Source of the DNA: an uncultured Cellulomonas sp.
GTDB lineage: Bacteria; Actinomycetota; Actinomycetes; Actinomycetales; Cellulomonadaceae
Length of the DNA: 64,000 nucleotides
Assembly (NCBI RefSeq): GCF_947494015.1
Contig: NZ_CANLTL010000001.1
Location: forward strand, 1-64,000
Direction: 5' to 3'
Shown: one piece after another, positions 45,803 through 54,140 of the stretch
Position numbering within the stretch: position 1 is the stretch's first letter
Layout: each line of letters begins with the position of its first letter
Made by a program: the position numbers and the translations under genes
The notes under the pieces: model-generated
The model's database searches: none
What the model saw: the letters and a program-made list of their open reading frames with translations, nothing else
What the model was told of the DNA's origin: nothing

Positions 45803-46846
45803 TCACAGGCCGGAGTACGAGTGCTTCCCGTCGAAGAACATGTTGACCAGCGTGAAGTTCGCCAGCACGCAGGCGTACCCGACCAGGACGAACCACGCGG
45901 CGCGGCGTCCACCCCAGCCGCGGGTCGTGCGCGCGTGCAGGTACGCCGCGTAGACGACCCAGATGACGAACGTCCAGACCTCCTTGGGGTCCCAGCCCCA
46001 GTAGCGGCCCCACGCGTGCTCGGCCCAGATGGCACCGGCGATCAGCGTGAACGTCCACAGCACGAAGCCAACGGCGTTCAGCCGGAACGACAGCGCCTCG
46101 AGCTCGGTGGGCCGCGGGACCGCCTCGAGCCAGCGCCAGCCGCGCCCGGCCAGGGCCGTCGACCCGCGTCCGCGGGAGTCGCGGAGCAGCTGCAGCACGC
46201 TGGTCGCGCAGGCGACGGTGAAGACTCCGGTCGAGGTGATGGCCACCCCGACGTGGATCACCAGCCAGTAGCTGTCCAGGGCGGGCTGCACGCCGTCGGC
46301 CTGGATGAAGAACACGAGCAGCCCGGCCGCGAGCGCCAGCACGGCGAAGCCGGTGACCACCACCCCGAGGAACGGCAGATCACGGCGACGCAGCACCGCC
46401 AGCAGCACGACGACCGCGACGAGGGTGCCGACGAGCGTGAACTCGTACATGTTGGCCCACGGCGCGCGGCCGGCGGCGAAACCGCGCGCGACCACCGCGA
46501 CGACGTGCAGCACGAGTCCGAGCGTCGTCGTGGAGCGGGCGATGCCCCGCGCCTTGGACCGGCGCCGCCCCGGGGCGCCCACCCCCGGCGCGGTGCCGGG
46601 CACCCGGCCCGCCCCTGCGCCGAGACCGCCCGCGGCCGTCGCGCCGTCCCGGTCGCCCCGGTCGGCCACGAGCGTGCCGGTGGCCCGCCCGCCGGACCGG
46701 ACGCCGGCCGCGGCCACCCGGGCGGCCGGCAGCCGGTCGACCATCCGTGCGAGGTCGAGCGTGTACGCGACCAGCGCGATCGTGTAGACGGTCGCCGCCG
46801 CCCACACCATGCCTGTGCTGAGGTCGCCGAGCTGCGCCGTGGTCAT
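45803..46846 (-). CDS. ccsB: Cytochrome c biogenesis protein CcsB (ResC)
   Basis: This 347-residue membrane protein is the haem-handling half of the System II cytochrome c synthase. The haem-binding WWD-type motif is WGRYWGWDPKEVWTF (~287-301), flanked by histidine-bearing segments (LHVVAVVARG, VIHVGVAI, ARTTRGWGG). About eight helices are seen, with a Gly/Arg-rich cytoplasmic loop at ~45-105. The ATG at 46846 overlaps the resB stop by 4 nt and has a GGAGGGAT site. It is the last gene of the resA-ccdA-resB-ccsB set. Confidence 0.95.
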   Translation of the reverse strand: MTTAQLGDLSTGMVWAAATVYTIALVAYTLDLARMVDRLPAARVAAAGVRSGGRATGTLVADRGDRDGATAAGGLGAGAGRVPGTAPGVGAPGRRRSKARGIARSTTTLGLVLHVVAVVARGFAAGRAPWANMYEFTLVGTLVAVVVLLAVLRRRDLPFLGVVVTGFAVLALAAGLLVFFIQADGVQPALDSYWLVIHVGVAITSTGVFTVACATSVLQLLRDSRGRGSTALAGRGWRWLEAVPRPTELEALSFRLNAVGFVLWTFTLIAGAIWAEHAWGRYWGWDPKEVWTFVIWVVYAAYLHARTTRGWGGRRAAWFVLVGYACVLANFTLVNMFFDGKHSYSGL

Positions 46847-48567
46847 CGTGATCCCTCCGGACGCGTGCCCGCGTCCTGGTGTCGGTCGTGCTGCTGCGGG
46901 TGCGGTGGGGCGTCCGCACCCGGCGGGGCGTCGTCGTCCGCACCGGGGTCCGGCCCGGCCACCTGGGCCACGACCGAGTCCAGCTCGGCCTGCAGCCCGA
47001 CGTCGTCGCCGCGAGCCAGCGCTGCGGCGGTCACCACTGTACGACCGTCCGGACCGGGCACCGCCCGCAGCCAGACCCGCCGCCGCGGCGTGAACAGCGA
47101 CACCGCGAGACCGGTCAGCGCGGTCAGCGCGAACACCAGGACGAACAGCAGCGTGGGGTCGTGCCGCAGGTCGAGGGCCACGAACCGTGGGGTCGCCGCG
47201 TAGGTCAGCTCGCCGAGGCCGTCCGGCAGTGCGACGGTCTCGCCCGGACGCAGGTAGAGGGTGACCGGTGCGCCGCCGGCGTCGACGGACTGCTCGAGGC
47301 CGGACTGGTCGAGCTCGTAGACGTTCTGCGGGACGCCGTCGTCCAGGCCGAGGTCGCCCGAGTACACCGTGATCACCATCAACGGGTCGCGCGGCAGGGG
47401 GTGCGTCGAGCGCCACTGGCCCGGCAGCAGCTCCTCCGCCGTGGGCAGCAGGAAGGCGATCATGCCGATCTGCGGCCCGGCGGACACGTCCGGCACCTTG
47501 ATCACGCCGCGCGAGGTGTACACCTCGTCCTGCGGCAGGAACGGCACGGCGCCGCTGAACGCCACCTCGCCGGCGGCGTCGCGCACCGTGACCTCGGGCG
47601 CGTACCCGTTGCCCTGCAGGTACACCTTCGCGCCGCCCGCGGTCAGCGGGTGGTTGACCCGGATCGACTCCGCCCGCTCCGCGCCGTCGGGGTCACGGAC
47701 GGTCACGTCCGCGCGGAAGTACCGCGACGCGAGCGTCTGCGGGTCGAACTCGGCGGTGAACGCGTCGAGCGTGAGGGAGAACGGCACCAGGCTCGACGGG
47801 TCGAAGCCGGCGCCGCTCTCGAAGGTGTCGTAGTCCACGACGGCGTTGGCGAACCCGCGGCCCTCGAGGACGATCGCCTGGCCGCGGTAGTGCAGGAACT
47901 GTCCCGTCCCCACCGAGATGAGCAGGCCCACGAGCGCGAGGTGGAAGGCGAGGTTGCCGGTCTCGCGCAGGTAGCCGCGCTCGGCCGAGACGGTGACGCC
48001 CGGGCCCTCCTCGCGCACGTCCACCCGGTACCGCGGCAGCCACCGCAGCCGGCCACGCAGCGCCGCCCGGGCCGCGCCGGCGACGTCACCGGGTGACTGC
48101 GACGTCGTCCACCCGCCCTGCGCCGGGAACCGGTCGAAGCGGCGCGGCGTGCGCGGCGGGCGGGCACGCAGTGCGCCCAGGTGCGCCCGGGTGCGCGGCA
48201 CGATGCAGCCCACCAGCGAGATGAACAGCAGCAGGTAGATCGCCGAGAACCACACCGAGGCGTAGACGTCGAACGCACCGACCCGGTCCAGCCACGGCCC
48301 CAGGTCCGGGTGGTCCGCCAGGTACTCCGCCACCCGTGCCGGGTCCTGCGGACGCTGCGGCAGGACGGATCCCGGGACGGCGGCGACCGCGAGCAGCATG
48401 AGCAGCAGCAGCGCGACGCGCATGCTGGTCAGCTGTCGCCACATCCACCGCAGCCACCCGACGAGGCCGAGCCGCGGCAGCTCGACGGGCGCCCCGGGGC
48501 GCCCGTCCGCGGCCTGGGTGCGCTCGTCGAGCGTGTCCTCGATGCCCTCGGGCCGGTAGCCGACCAT
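46843..48567 (-). CDS. resB: Cytochrome c biogenesis protein ResB
   Basis: This 574-residue partner of CcsB in System II cytochrome c assembly has four transmembrane helices: VALLLLMLLAVAAVPGSVLP, VWFSAIYLLLFISLVGCIVP, NLAFHLALVGLLISVGTGQF, and LLFVLVFALTALTGLAVSLF near the C-terminus. A large extracytoplasmic domain lies between the third and fourth (~205-490). The C-terminal tail is acidic and histidine-rich. The ATG at 48567 shares a base with the ccdA stop. Confidence 0.94.
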   Translation of the reverse strand: MVGYRPEGIEDTLDERTQAADGRPGAPVELPRLGLVGWLRWMWRQLTSMRVALLLLMLLAVAAVPGSVLPQRPQDPARVAEYLADHPDLGPWLDRVGAFDVYASVWFSAIYLLLFISLVGCIVPRTRAHLGALRARPPRTPRRFDRFPAQGGWTTSQSPGDVAGAARAALRGRLRWLPRYRVDVREEGPGVTVSAERGYLRETGNLAFHLALVGLLISVGTGQFLHYRGQAIVLEGRGFANAVVDYDTFESGAGFDPSSLVPFSLTLDAFTAEFDPQTLASRYFRADVTVRDPDGAERAESIRVNHPLTAGGAKVYLQGNGYAPEVTVRDAAGEVAFSGAVPFLPQDEVYTSRGVIKVPDVSAGPQIGMIAFLLPTAEELLPGQWRSTHPLPRDPLMVITVYSGDLGLDDGVPQNVYELDQSGLEQSVDAGGAPVTLYLRPGETVALPDGLGELTYAATPRFVALDLRHDPTLLFVLVFALTALTGLAVSLFTPRRRVWLRAVPGPDGRTVVTAAALARGDDVGLQAELDSVVAQVAGPDPGADDDAPPGADAPPHPQQHDRHQDAGTRPEGSR

Positions 48568-49376
48568 CAGACCACCGGCCGGAAGCCGGCGACCAGGCCC
48601 TGCAGCGACTGGGTCCAGCTGCCCCACAGCCCGGTGACCAGCGCCAGCCCGATGACGATCAGGAGCCCGCCGCCGATCCGGCTGACCGCGAGCCGGTGCC
48701 GGCGCAGGAACGCCAGCGCCCCCGCGCTGCGGCCCAGTCCGAGCGCGATCACCAGGAACGGCAGCCCCAGGCCCAGGCAGTAGGCGACCGACAGCGTCGC
48801 CCCGCGCGCCGGGGACCCGCCGTCGAGGGACAGCGCGATGACCGCGGCCAGGGTCGGGCCGATGCAGGGAGCCCAGCCGAGGCCGAAGACGACGCCGAGC
48901 AGGGGCGCGCCCCACAGACCGGCGGTCGGCGTCAGGTGCGGGCGGGTGTCGCGCTGCAGCGCGGGCACGAGCCCCAGGAAGGCGAGCCCCATCGCGATCA
49001 CGACGACGCCCAGGACGCGGGTGAGCGGGTCCTCCCAGCGCCCCAGCAGGGCACCCACCGAGCCGGCGAGGGTCCCGAGCGCGACGAAGACCACGGTGAA
49101 GCCGGCCACGAACAGCCCGACACCGGCGAGCAGCCGGCCCCGGCCCGCCGCCGCAGCCGGACGCGCGCCGCGACCGAGCCCGGTCTGGCCCAGCGCGGCG
49201 CCGCTCATCCCGCCCAGGTACCCCAGGTAGCCGGGCACCAGCGGCAGGACGCACGGGGAGGCGAACGAGACCAGCCCCGCGATCAGGGCGACCGGGATCG
49301 CGAGCAGCATGGACCCCGAGAAGGCGGTGGTCGCGAAGTCCGCCCCGACGCCGGCGGCAGCGTGGGCGCCGGTCAT
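48567..49376 (-). CDS. ccdA: Cytochrome c biogenesis protein CcdA
   Basis: This 269-residue, six-helix membrane thiol-electron carrier moves reducing power from cytoplasmic thioredoxin to ResA. The two redox cysteines are in FASPCVLPLVPGYLGY (~38-53) and GLGWAPCIGPTLAAV (~164-178). The start GTG or ATG at 49376 is followed by a short extracytoplasmic leader. It lies 49 bp after the ResA-like gene. Confidence 0.96.
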   Translation of the reverse strand: MTGAHAAAGVGADFATTAFSGSMLLAIPVALIAGLVSFASPCVLPLVPGYLGYLGGMSGAALGQTGLGRGARPAAAAGRGRLLAGVGLFVAGFTVVFVALGTLAGSVGALLGRWEDPLTRVLGVVVIAMGLAFLGLVPALQRDTRPHLTPTAGLWGAPLLGVVFGLGWAPCIGPTLAAVIALSLDGGSPARGATLSVAYCLGLGLPFLVIALGLGRSAGALAFLRRHRLAVSRIGGGLLIVIGLALVTGLWGSWTQSLQGLVAGFRPVV

Positions 49377-49425
49377 GTCGACCTCACGGTGACGTCATCG
49401 CCGCGCCACGTCGACCCCTGGGTGC

Positions 49426-50040
49426 TCACGCCTGCTCGGGCTCCTGGTCGCCGGCCGGCTCGGCCAGCAGGTCGTCCACCATCGCGCGCAGCGTGGAGCC
49501 GTCCGCGAGGCCGAGGATCCGTGCCGCGACGCGCCCCTGGCGGTCCAGGACGACCGTGGTCGGCACCGCCTCGAGCGGCACCGACCCCTGCAGCGACGCG
49601 ACGGCCCGGCCGTCGGTGTCGGCGAGCGAGGGGTACGGGATGTCGAAGGTGCGCTCGAACGCCTCGGCGGCGCCGGCGTCGTCGGTCCCGTTGATGCCGA
49701 GCAGCCGCACGCCGTCGTCGGCGTAGTCGCCCGCGATCGCGGCGAGCTCGGGCGCCTCGGCGCGGCACGGCGGGCATGCGGCGTACCAGGTGTTGAGGAC
49801 GACGACGTCGCCCCGCCACTGCGCGACGTCGACCGGGGCGCCGGTGAAGTCGGTGCCGGCGACCTCGACCGGCTCACCGCGCTCGTCCGGCGCCCACGTG
49901 CGGGTGCTCCCGTCCGCGGCGATGTAGCCGCCCGGCTGCCCGTCCTCGGTCCGGCCGCCCCCCGCGGCGGACCCGGACGTGCAGCCGCCGACCGCCAGCA
50001 CGGCGGCCAGCACGAGGGCCGCGCCCCGACGCACGCTCAC
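49426..50040 (-). CDS. resA: ResA/TlpA-type thioredoxin-like lipoprotein
   Basis: This 204-residue extracytoplasmic disulfide reductase keeps apocytochrome c cysteines reduced. The signal peptide AALVLAAVLAVGGC ends with a lipobox cysteine at ~20. The thioredoxin-fold domain (~60-195) has the active site TWYAACPPCRAEAPEL, a CPPC variant of the usual CEPC/CPPC of this group, and the cis-proline segment EAVPTTVVLDRQG. The GTG at 50040 overlaps the upstream gene stop by 4 nt; GTG at 50034 is an alternative. It probably receives electrons from CcdA. Confidence 0.92.
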   Translation of the reverse strand: MSVRRGAALVLAAVLAVGGCTSGSAAGGGRTEDGQPGGYIAADGSTRTWAPDERGEPVEVAGTDFTGAPVDVAQWRGDVVVLNTWYAACPPCRAEAPELAAIAGDYADDGVRLLGINGTDDAGAAEAFERTFDIPYPSLADTDGRAVASLQGSVPLEAVPTTVVLDRQGRVAARILGLADGSTLRAMVDDLLAEPAGDQEPEQA

Positions 50041-50714
50041 GCGCCCGGGACCTGGTTGGCGGCGGGCAGCAGCGCGGCCGCGGGCTCGGTGTAGTGCAGA
50101 CCGACGAGGCGGTCGTCGGAGTAGCGCAGGGACGTCAGCGACGCCAGCGAGCACTGCCGGCGGCGCGGGTCGTGCCACAGGCGCTCCCCGGACAGGGCCA
50201 GCCGCGTGACCCAGATGGGCAGCTGGTGGCTGACCAGCACGATCTCGTGGCCCCGCGCGGCCGCGCGCGCCGCGTCGACGACCGCGAGCATGCGCCGCAC
50301 CTGCCACCGGTAGGGCTCGCCCCAGGAGGGGCGCAGGGGGTTGAGCAGCAGCGGCCAGTGCTCGGGCCGTCGCAGGGAGCCGGCGCCCACCCCGAAGGTC
50401 AGGCCCTCGAAGCGGTTCTCGGCCTCGAGCAGCCGGTCGTCGGTCCGGACGGTCACACCGAAGGCGGCGGCGACGGGCGCGGCGGTCTCCTGCGCGCGCT
50501 CCATCGGCGAGGCGACGACGTCCACGACGTCGGAGCGCTCGCGCTGCGGCGCGTCCGGCTCCGGACCGGTCTCGCCGGCGAGGTAACCGGCGACCCGCTG
50601 GGCCATCGCGACCCCGCGCTCGGACAGGTGGTACCCGGGCAGCCGCCCGTACAGCACGCCCGCAGGGTTGTGGACCTCGCCGTGCCGCATCAGGTGGACC
50701 GTGGTGGCGACCAT
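50037..50714 (-). CDS. Histidine phosphatase family protein
   Basis: This 225-residue phosphoglycerate-mutase-like phosphatase has the nucleophile motif HLMRHGEVHNPAGVLYGRLPG (split: LMRHGEV at ~8-14, then YGRLPGYHLS) and the second histidine in IVLVSHQLPIW. ASPMERAQETA is the conserved arginine/glutamate region. It is the first gene of the resA-ccdA-resB-ccsB operon, an arrangement common in actinobacteria, but its substrate is unknown. The ATG at 50714 has a GAGG site and is favoured over GTG at 50738. Confidence 0.9.
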   Translation of the reverse strand: MVATTVHLMRHGEVHNPAGVLYGRLPGYHLSERGVAMAQRVAGYLAGETGPEPDAPQRERSDVVDVVASPMERAQETAAPVAAAFGVTVRTDDRLLEAENRFEGLTFGVGAGSLRRPEHWPLLLNPLRPSWGEPYRWQVRRMLAVVDAARAAARGHEIVLVSHQLPIWVTRLALSGERLWHDPRRRQCSLASLTSLRYSDDRLVGLHYTEPAAALLPAANQVPGA

Positions 50715-50820
50715 GCCCTCAGTCTCGCAAACCCGCACGCGTGCTGGGCGCCGGGGAGCCCCGCACGGGGTGTGAGATCCGCCCGGACGCGCCCGCCCGG
50801 CCGGCTGTGCCGGGACGCCC

Positions 50821-51294
50821 CTAGGCCGGCTCGAGCGCGTCGCGGACGGCGGCCATCGCGTCGCCGAGGGCTCCGAGCTGGTCGTCGGTCAGCACGTCCA
50901 CCAGGTGCGCCCGCACGGCCTGCACGTGACCGGGGGCTGCGGCCTCGAGCCGCGCGAAGCCGGCGTCGGTCATGTGGCAGTTCACCCCGCGCCCGTCGGA
51001 GTCGCATGCCTGCCGCTCGACGAGGCCGGCGCTCTCCAGCCGGCGCACGGTGTGCGTGATCCGGCTGCGGGAGTGCGCGAGCTCGTCCGCGAGCAGGGAC
51101 ATGCGCAGCGTGCGCCCCGGCGCCTCCGAGAGCCGGACCAGCACCTCGTACTCGCTCAGCGACAGGTCGCTGTCCCGCTCGAGCTGGCGACCCAGCGCGT
51201 CCTGCAGGCGCGCGGTCGCCACCAGGTAGGCGCGCCAGTGCGCCTGCTGCCCGGCGGACAGCCAGCGGACCTCGGTCGGCGACGGGGTGGACAT
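50821..51294 (-). CDS. MarR-family transcriptional regulator
   Basis: This 157-residue winged-helix repressor has the DNA-binding core LSLSEYEVLVRLSEAPGRTL, then LADELAHSRSRITHTVRRLE as recognition helix and GLVERQACDSDGRGVNCHMT as the wing. Dimerisation helices are at both ends. It is divergent from a YceI gene, and two palindromes lie in the 138-bp gap. Two cysteines (in QACDSD and VNCHMT) lie in and beside the wing, so redox or electrophile sensing is possible but not shown. Confidence 0.9.
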   Translation of the reverse strand: MSTPSPTEVRWLSAGQQAHWRAYLVATARLQDALGRQLERDSDLSLSEYEVLVRLSEAPGRTLRMSLLADELAHSRSRITHTVRRLESAGLVERQACDSDGRGVNCHMTDAGFARLEAAAPGHVQAVRAHLVDVLTDDQLGALGDAMAAVRDALEPA

Positions 51295-51364
51295 GGACGC
51301 ACCTCCTGCGGGCGCCGCCCCGACCGGTCGTTCCGGGCAGGGCCTTGCGCATCACCGCCCATCA

Positions 51365-51382
51365 TAGTAGAAATATCAACTA
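51365..51382. promoter_or_regulatory. AT-rich imperfect palindrome, candidate MarR operator
   Basis: TAGTAGAAATATCAACTA is symmetric at 14 of 18 positions, in strikingly AT-rich DNA for this genome. The length and TAGT...ACTA ends resemble MarR operators. It lies between the divergent MarR and YceI genes. Confidence 0.6.
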
Positions 51383-51386
51383 ACAG

Positions 51387-51406
51387 GTCGTTGAGCCTTC
51401 AACGAC
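51387..51406. promoter_or_regulatory. Perfect inverted repeat, second candidate MarR operator
   Basis: GTCGTTGA-N4-TCAACGAC is a perfect 8-bp inverted repeat, 4 bp after the first palindrome. It is 27 bp before the YceI start codon, a good position to block its transcription. Confidence 0.65.
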
Positions 51407-51432
51407 TGGCCCGGCCCACCACGGAGGACACC

Positions 51433-51987
51433 ATGACCAGCACCACCCTGCCGACCGAGACGCTCACCGGCACCTGGACGATCGACGCGTCGCACAGCGA
51501 GGCGGGCTTCACCACTCGCCACGCCGGCATCGCCAAGGTCCGCGGCTCGGTGGCGATCACCGAGGGCACCGTCGAGATCGGCGACGACGTCGCCTCGTCC
51601 TCCGTCACGGCCGTGCTGGACCCGACCACGATCGACACCCGCGACGCGAACCGCGACGGCCACCTGCGCAGCGCCGACTTCTTCGACGTGGAGAGCTTCC
51701 CGACCTGGACGTTCACCTCCACGTCCGTCACCGCGCGCGGCGACGACTACGTCCTCGTCGGGGACCTCACCATCCACGGGGTCACCCGGTCCGTCGAGCT
51801 GGACCTGGAGTTCAACGGCACCGCGACCGACCCGTTCGGCAACGCGCGCGCCGGGTTCTCCGCCTCGACCGAGATCTCCCGCAAGGACTTCGGCCTCACC
51901 TGGAACGCCGCGCTGGAGACCGGCGGCTTCCTGGTCAGCGACAACGTCAAGATCGCTCTCGAGATCTCGGCCATCAAGCAGGGCTGA
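51433..51987 (+). CDS. YceI-family lipocalin-like protein
   Basis: This 184-residue beta-barrel protein of the YceI family binds polyisoprenoid-type lipids. Signatures are GTWTIDASHSEAGFTTRH (~12-29), GHLRSADFFDVESFPTWTF and LTIHGVTRSVELDLEF, followed by RKDFGLTWNAALETGGFLVSD split across the last strands. No signal peptide is seen, so it is cytoplasmic as in many actinobacteria. The ATG at 51433 follows GGAGG. A link with isoprenoid quinone metabolism is possible but unproven. It is probably repressed by the divergent MarR protein. Confidence 0.92.
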   Translation: MTSTTLPTETLTGTWTIDASHSEAGFTTRHAGIAKVRGSVAITEGTVEIGDDVASSSVTAVLDPTTIDTRDANRDGHLRSADFFDVESFPTWTFTSTSVTARGDDYVLVGDLTIHGVTRSVELDLEFNGTATDPFGNARAGFSASTEISRKDFGLTWNAALETGGFLVSDNVKIALEISAIKQG

Positions 51988-52082
51988 CCTCCCGCCGATC
52001 GGCCGACCGGTCCACCGGCCGGTCCGGCACCCGGGCGTCGAGCCGCCGCACCCCGCGGCCGGCTCGGCGCCCGGGCCGCGTC

Positions 52083-52868
52083 TCAGGGCGCGAGCACGCC
52101 CCGCCTGGTCATGCCCTGCGCCTCCACGCCGCGCTGCTGGACACCGGGCTCGGGCGCGCCGAGCTCGCGCACGCCCTGCTTGCGGCGGTCGTGGAACGCC
52201 AGGATCTGCAGCTCGGACCCGAGGTCCACCGTGCGCAGGTCGACGTCGTCCGGCACCCGCAGCGCGCGCGGGGCGAAGCACAACACCCCCGACACACCCG
52301 CCGCGACCGCCCGGTCGCACACCTCCTGGGCGACCTCGGGCGGCGTCGCGATGACCGCGATGGTGGCCCCCGTCCCGGCCACGACGTCCTCCAGCCGCTC
52401 GGCCGGGTCCACCCGCAGCCCGGCCACGGTCGTCCCCACGACCGCCGGGTCGGCGTCGACCAGGCCCACGACGGCGAAGTCCGGACCGACGAAGCCGGTG
52501 TAGTTCGCCAGCGCGTGACCGAGGTGGCCGACGCCGATGATGACCACGCGCCGCCGGCTGGTCAGGCCGAGCACCACGGTGACCTGCCGGCACAGGTGCG
52601 CGACGTCGTACCCCACGCCCTTGGTGCCGTGGCTGCCGAGGTAGGACAGGTCCTTGCGCAGCTGCGCCGACCCGACGCCCGCGATCGCCGCGAGCGCCCG
52701 GGACGACGTCGTCACCACTCCCTGGTCGGCGAGCACCTGCAGTGCGCGCAGGTACACGGGCAGGCGTCCGACCGTCGCCGGCGGCAGGTCGCGCACGCTC
52801 GCGGTCGCCAGCCCCGGACCGGTCGTCCGGGCCGTGCTGCTCGTGCTCACCGCGCTCGCCGTGCTCAC
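52083..52868 (-). CDS. rex: Redox-sensing transcriptional repressor Rex
   Basis: This 261-residue NADH/NAD+-responsive repressor has a winged-helix domain (~28-90) with LPVYLRALQVLADQGVVTTSS and GVGSAQLRKDLSYLGSHGTKG. A Rossmann domain follows with the NAD(H) motif VVIIGVGHLGHALANY (~108-123) and GLVDADPAVVG. The C-terminal swapped helix is followed by a ~30-residue extension. Rex releases DNA when NADH is high and usually controls respiratory genes. A Rex-type operator precedes the reductase-nuo operon at 23826. The GTG start at 52868 is 31 bp after the glutaredoxin-like gene. Confidence 0.96.
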   Translation of the reverse strand: MSTASAVSTSSTARTTGPGLATASVRDLPPATVGRLPVYLRALQVLADQGVVTTSSRALAAIAGVGSAQLRKDLSYLGSHGTKGVGYDVAHLCRQVTVVLGLTSRRRVVIIGVGHLGHALANYTGFVGPDFAVVGLVDADPAVVGTTVAGLRVDPAERLEDVVAGTGATIAVIATPPEVAQEVCDRAVAAGVSGVLCFAPRALRVPDDVDLRTVDLGSELQILAFHDRRKQGVRELGAPEPGVQQRGVEAQGMTRRGVLAP

Positions 52869-52899
52869 ACCGGGGCTCCCTCGCCGTCCTGCGGCCAGG

Positions 52900-53181
52900 C
52901 TAGGGGGTGCGGCGGGGCGCTGACAGGGCCTTGCGCAGCCGGTCGGGGTCGATCCGGAAGAACCCGCGCGGGACGCCGTCCACCAGGACCACCGGGACGT
53001 CCTCGCCGTGCTCCCGCCGCAGCGCGCCGCCGTCGTGCGCCGCCGCCGCGTCGACGTCGACCTCGACCCAGGTGTCCCCGGTCTGCGCGGTGACCGTCCG
53101 GACGACCGCCCGGGCGTCGTCGCACAGGTGGCACCCCGCCCGCCCGAGCAGGACGACCCTGGCCCCGTCGCCGACCGTCAT
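52900..53181 (-). CDS. Glutaredoxin-like (DUF836-type) protein
   Basis: This 93-residue thioredoxin-fold protein has the redox motif LLGRAGCHLCDDARAVV (CHLC, ~17-20). VPVVLVDGVPRGFFRID holds the cis-proline loop. Small proteins of this type are commonly found beside rex in actinobacteria, which suggests a redox role. The ATG at 53181 is preceded by TAGGGT 6 nt upstream, so the transcript is probably leaderless and continues into rex. Confidence 0.88.
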   Translation of the reverse strand: MTVGDGARVVLLGRAGCHLCDDARAVVRTVTAQTGDTWVEVDVDAAAAHDGGALRREHGEDVPVVLVDGVPRGFFRIDPDRLRKALSAPRRTP

Positions 53182-53187
53182 GAGGCA

Positions 53188-53193
53188 ACCCTA
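53188..53193 (-). promoter_or_regulatory. Leaderless-type -10 box of the glutaredoxin-rex unit
   Basis: On the minus strand TAGGGT is followed by TGCCTC and the ATG at 53181. The box is 11 bp from the opposing TACAGT box, so the two divergent promoters overlap. Confidence 0.55.
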
Positions 53194-53204
53194 GGCCCGC
53201 TGGC

Positions 53205-53210
53205 TACAGT
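53205..53210 (+). promoter_or_regulatory. Leaderless-type -10 box of the HAD phosphatase gene
   Basis: TACAGT ends 6 nt before the GTG at 53217, with no ribosome-binding site. Confidence 0.55.
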
Positions 53211-53216
53211 GATCGG

Positions 53217-54032
53217 GTGCCCGATCCGACGCCCGGCGAGTCCGTCGCCTCCGAGCCCGGCCCCCGGATCGCCGCCTTCTTCGACGTCGACAACACGATC
53301 ATCCGCGGTGCCAGCGCCTTCCACCTGGCGCGCGGCCTGTTCGAGCGGGGGTTCTTCCGCCCTCGGGACATCCTGTGGGCGGCCGTCATGAACGCCCGCT
53401 ACCAGCTCTTCGGGGAGAACACCGAGCAGATCGACGAGATCCGGTCCTCGGCGCTGAGCATCATGACCGGGCACTCGGTGGCCGAGGTCGTCGCGATCGG
53501 CGAGGAGGTCTACGACCAGGTCATGGAGCTGCGGATCTTCCCCGGGACCCGCGCCCTGCTCGACGAGCACCTGGCCGCCGGCCACCAGGTGTGGCTCGTG
53601 ACGGCGACGCCGGTCGAGATCGGCGAGGTGATCGCGCGCCGGCTCGGCGCGACCGGGTGCGTGGGGACCGTCGCGGAGCACCGCGGCGGCTTCTACACCG
53701 GCCGGCTGGTCGGCGACCTGCTGCACGGCAAGGCCAAGGCCAGCGCCGTCCGCGCGCTGGCCGAGCGGGACGGCATCGACCTGGCCGCGTCCTACGCCTA
53801 CGGCGACTCGGCGAACGACGTCGCGGTCCTGTCCTCGGTCGGGCATGCCTGCGCGATCAACCCGGACAAGCGGCTGCGCCGGCACGCACGGGCGGCCGGC
53901 TGGCCGATCCGTGACGTGCGCGGGCGTCGACGCGCGGCCACCCGTCACGGGCTGCGTACCGCCAGCTGGGCGGGCGTGGCGTGGGTCGCGGGGCTGGCGC
54001 TGCGCCAGGTGCGACGCCGCCTGCAGGGCTGA
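53217..54032 (+). CDS. HAD-superfamily IB phosphatase (SerB-like)
   Basis: This 271-residue HAD hydrolase has the nucleophile motif AAFFDVDNTIIRGAS (~17-31), motif II VWLVTATPVEIG and motif III YAYGDSANDVAVLS. Helical cap residues between motifs I and II include QIDEIRSSALSIMTG. The subfamily includes phosphoserine phosphatases and lysophosphatidate-type enzymes, and the substrate is not evident. The C-terminus is Arg-rich with a hydrophobic patch (SWAGVAWVAGLALRQV), possibly membrane-associated. It is a conserved neighbour of rex, bS22 and bldC in actinobacteria. Confidence 0.9.
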   Translation: MPDPTPGESVASEPGPRIAAFFDVDNTIIRGASAFHLARGLFERGFFRPRDILWAAVMNARYQLFGENTEQIDEIRSSALSIMTGHSVAEVVAIGEEVYDQVMELRIFPGTRALLDEHLAAGHQVWLVTATPVEIGEVIARRLGATGCVGTVAEHRGGFYTGRLVGDLLHGKAKASAVRALAERDGIDLAASYAYGDSANDVAVLSSVGHACAINPDKRLRRHARAAGWPIRDVRGRRRAATRHGLRTASWAGVAWVAGLALRQVRRRLQG

Positions 54033-54108
54033 CGGCGAGGGCTGGCGGCACGAGCCGACGGCGCGCACGCCGCCCCGGGACGACCGGGCTCGCCGCCCGG
54101 ACGCACCA

Positions 54109-54135
54109 CGGGCCCGGCATCGACTGCCGGGCCCG
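54109..54135. terminator. Hairpin between the HAD and bS22 genes
   Basis: Arms CGGGCCCGGCA (54109-54119) and TGCCGGGCCCG (54125-54135) form a perfect 11-bp stem with a 5-nt loop. It lies 5 bp after the bS22 stop and 76 bp after the convergent HAD gene, so it can serve both. Confidence 0.85.
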
Positions 54136-54140
54136 GAGCA

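Noticed and set aside
51988-52082. Possible terminator between yceI and rex (GACCGG ... CCGGTC)
   Set aside because: The stem is only 6 bp in a sequence full of CCGG, which arises by chance at this GC content; a better stem was not found.
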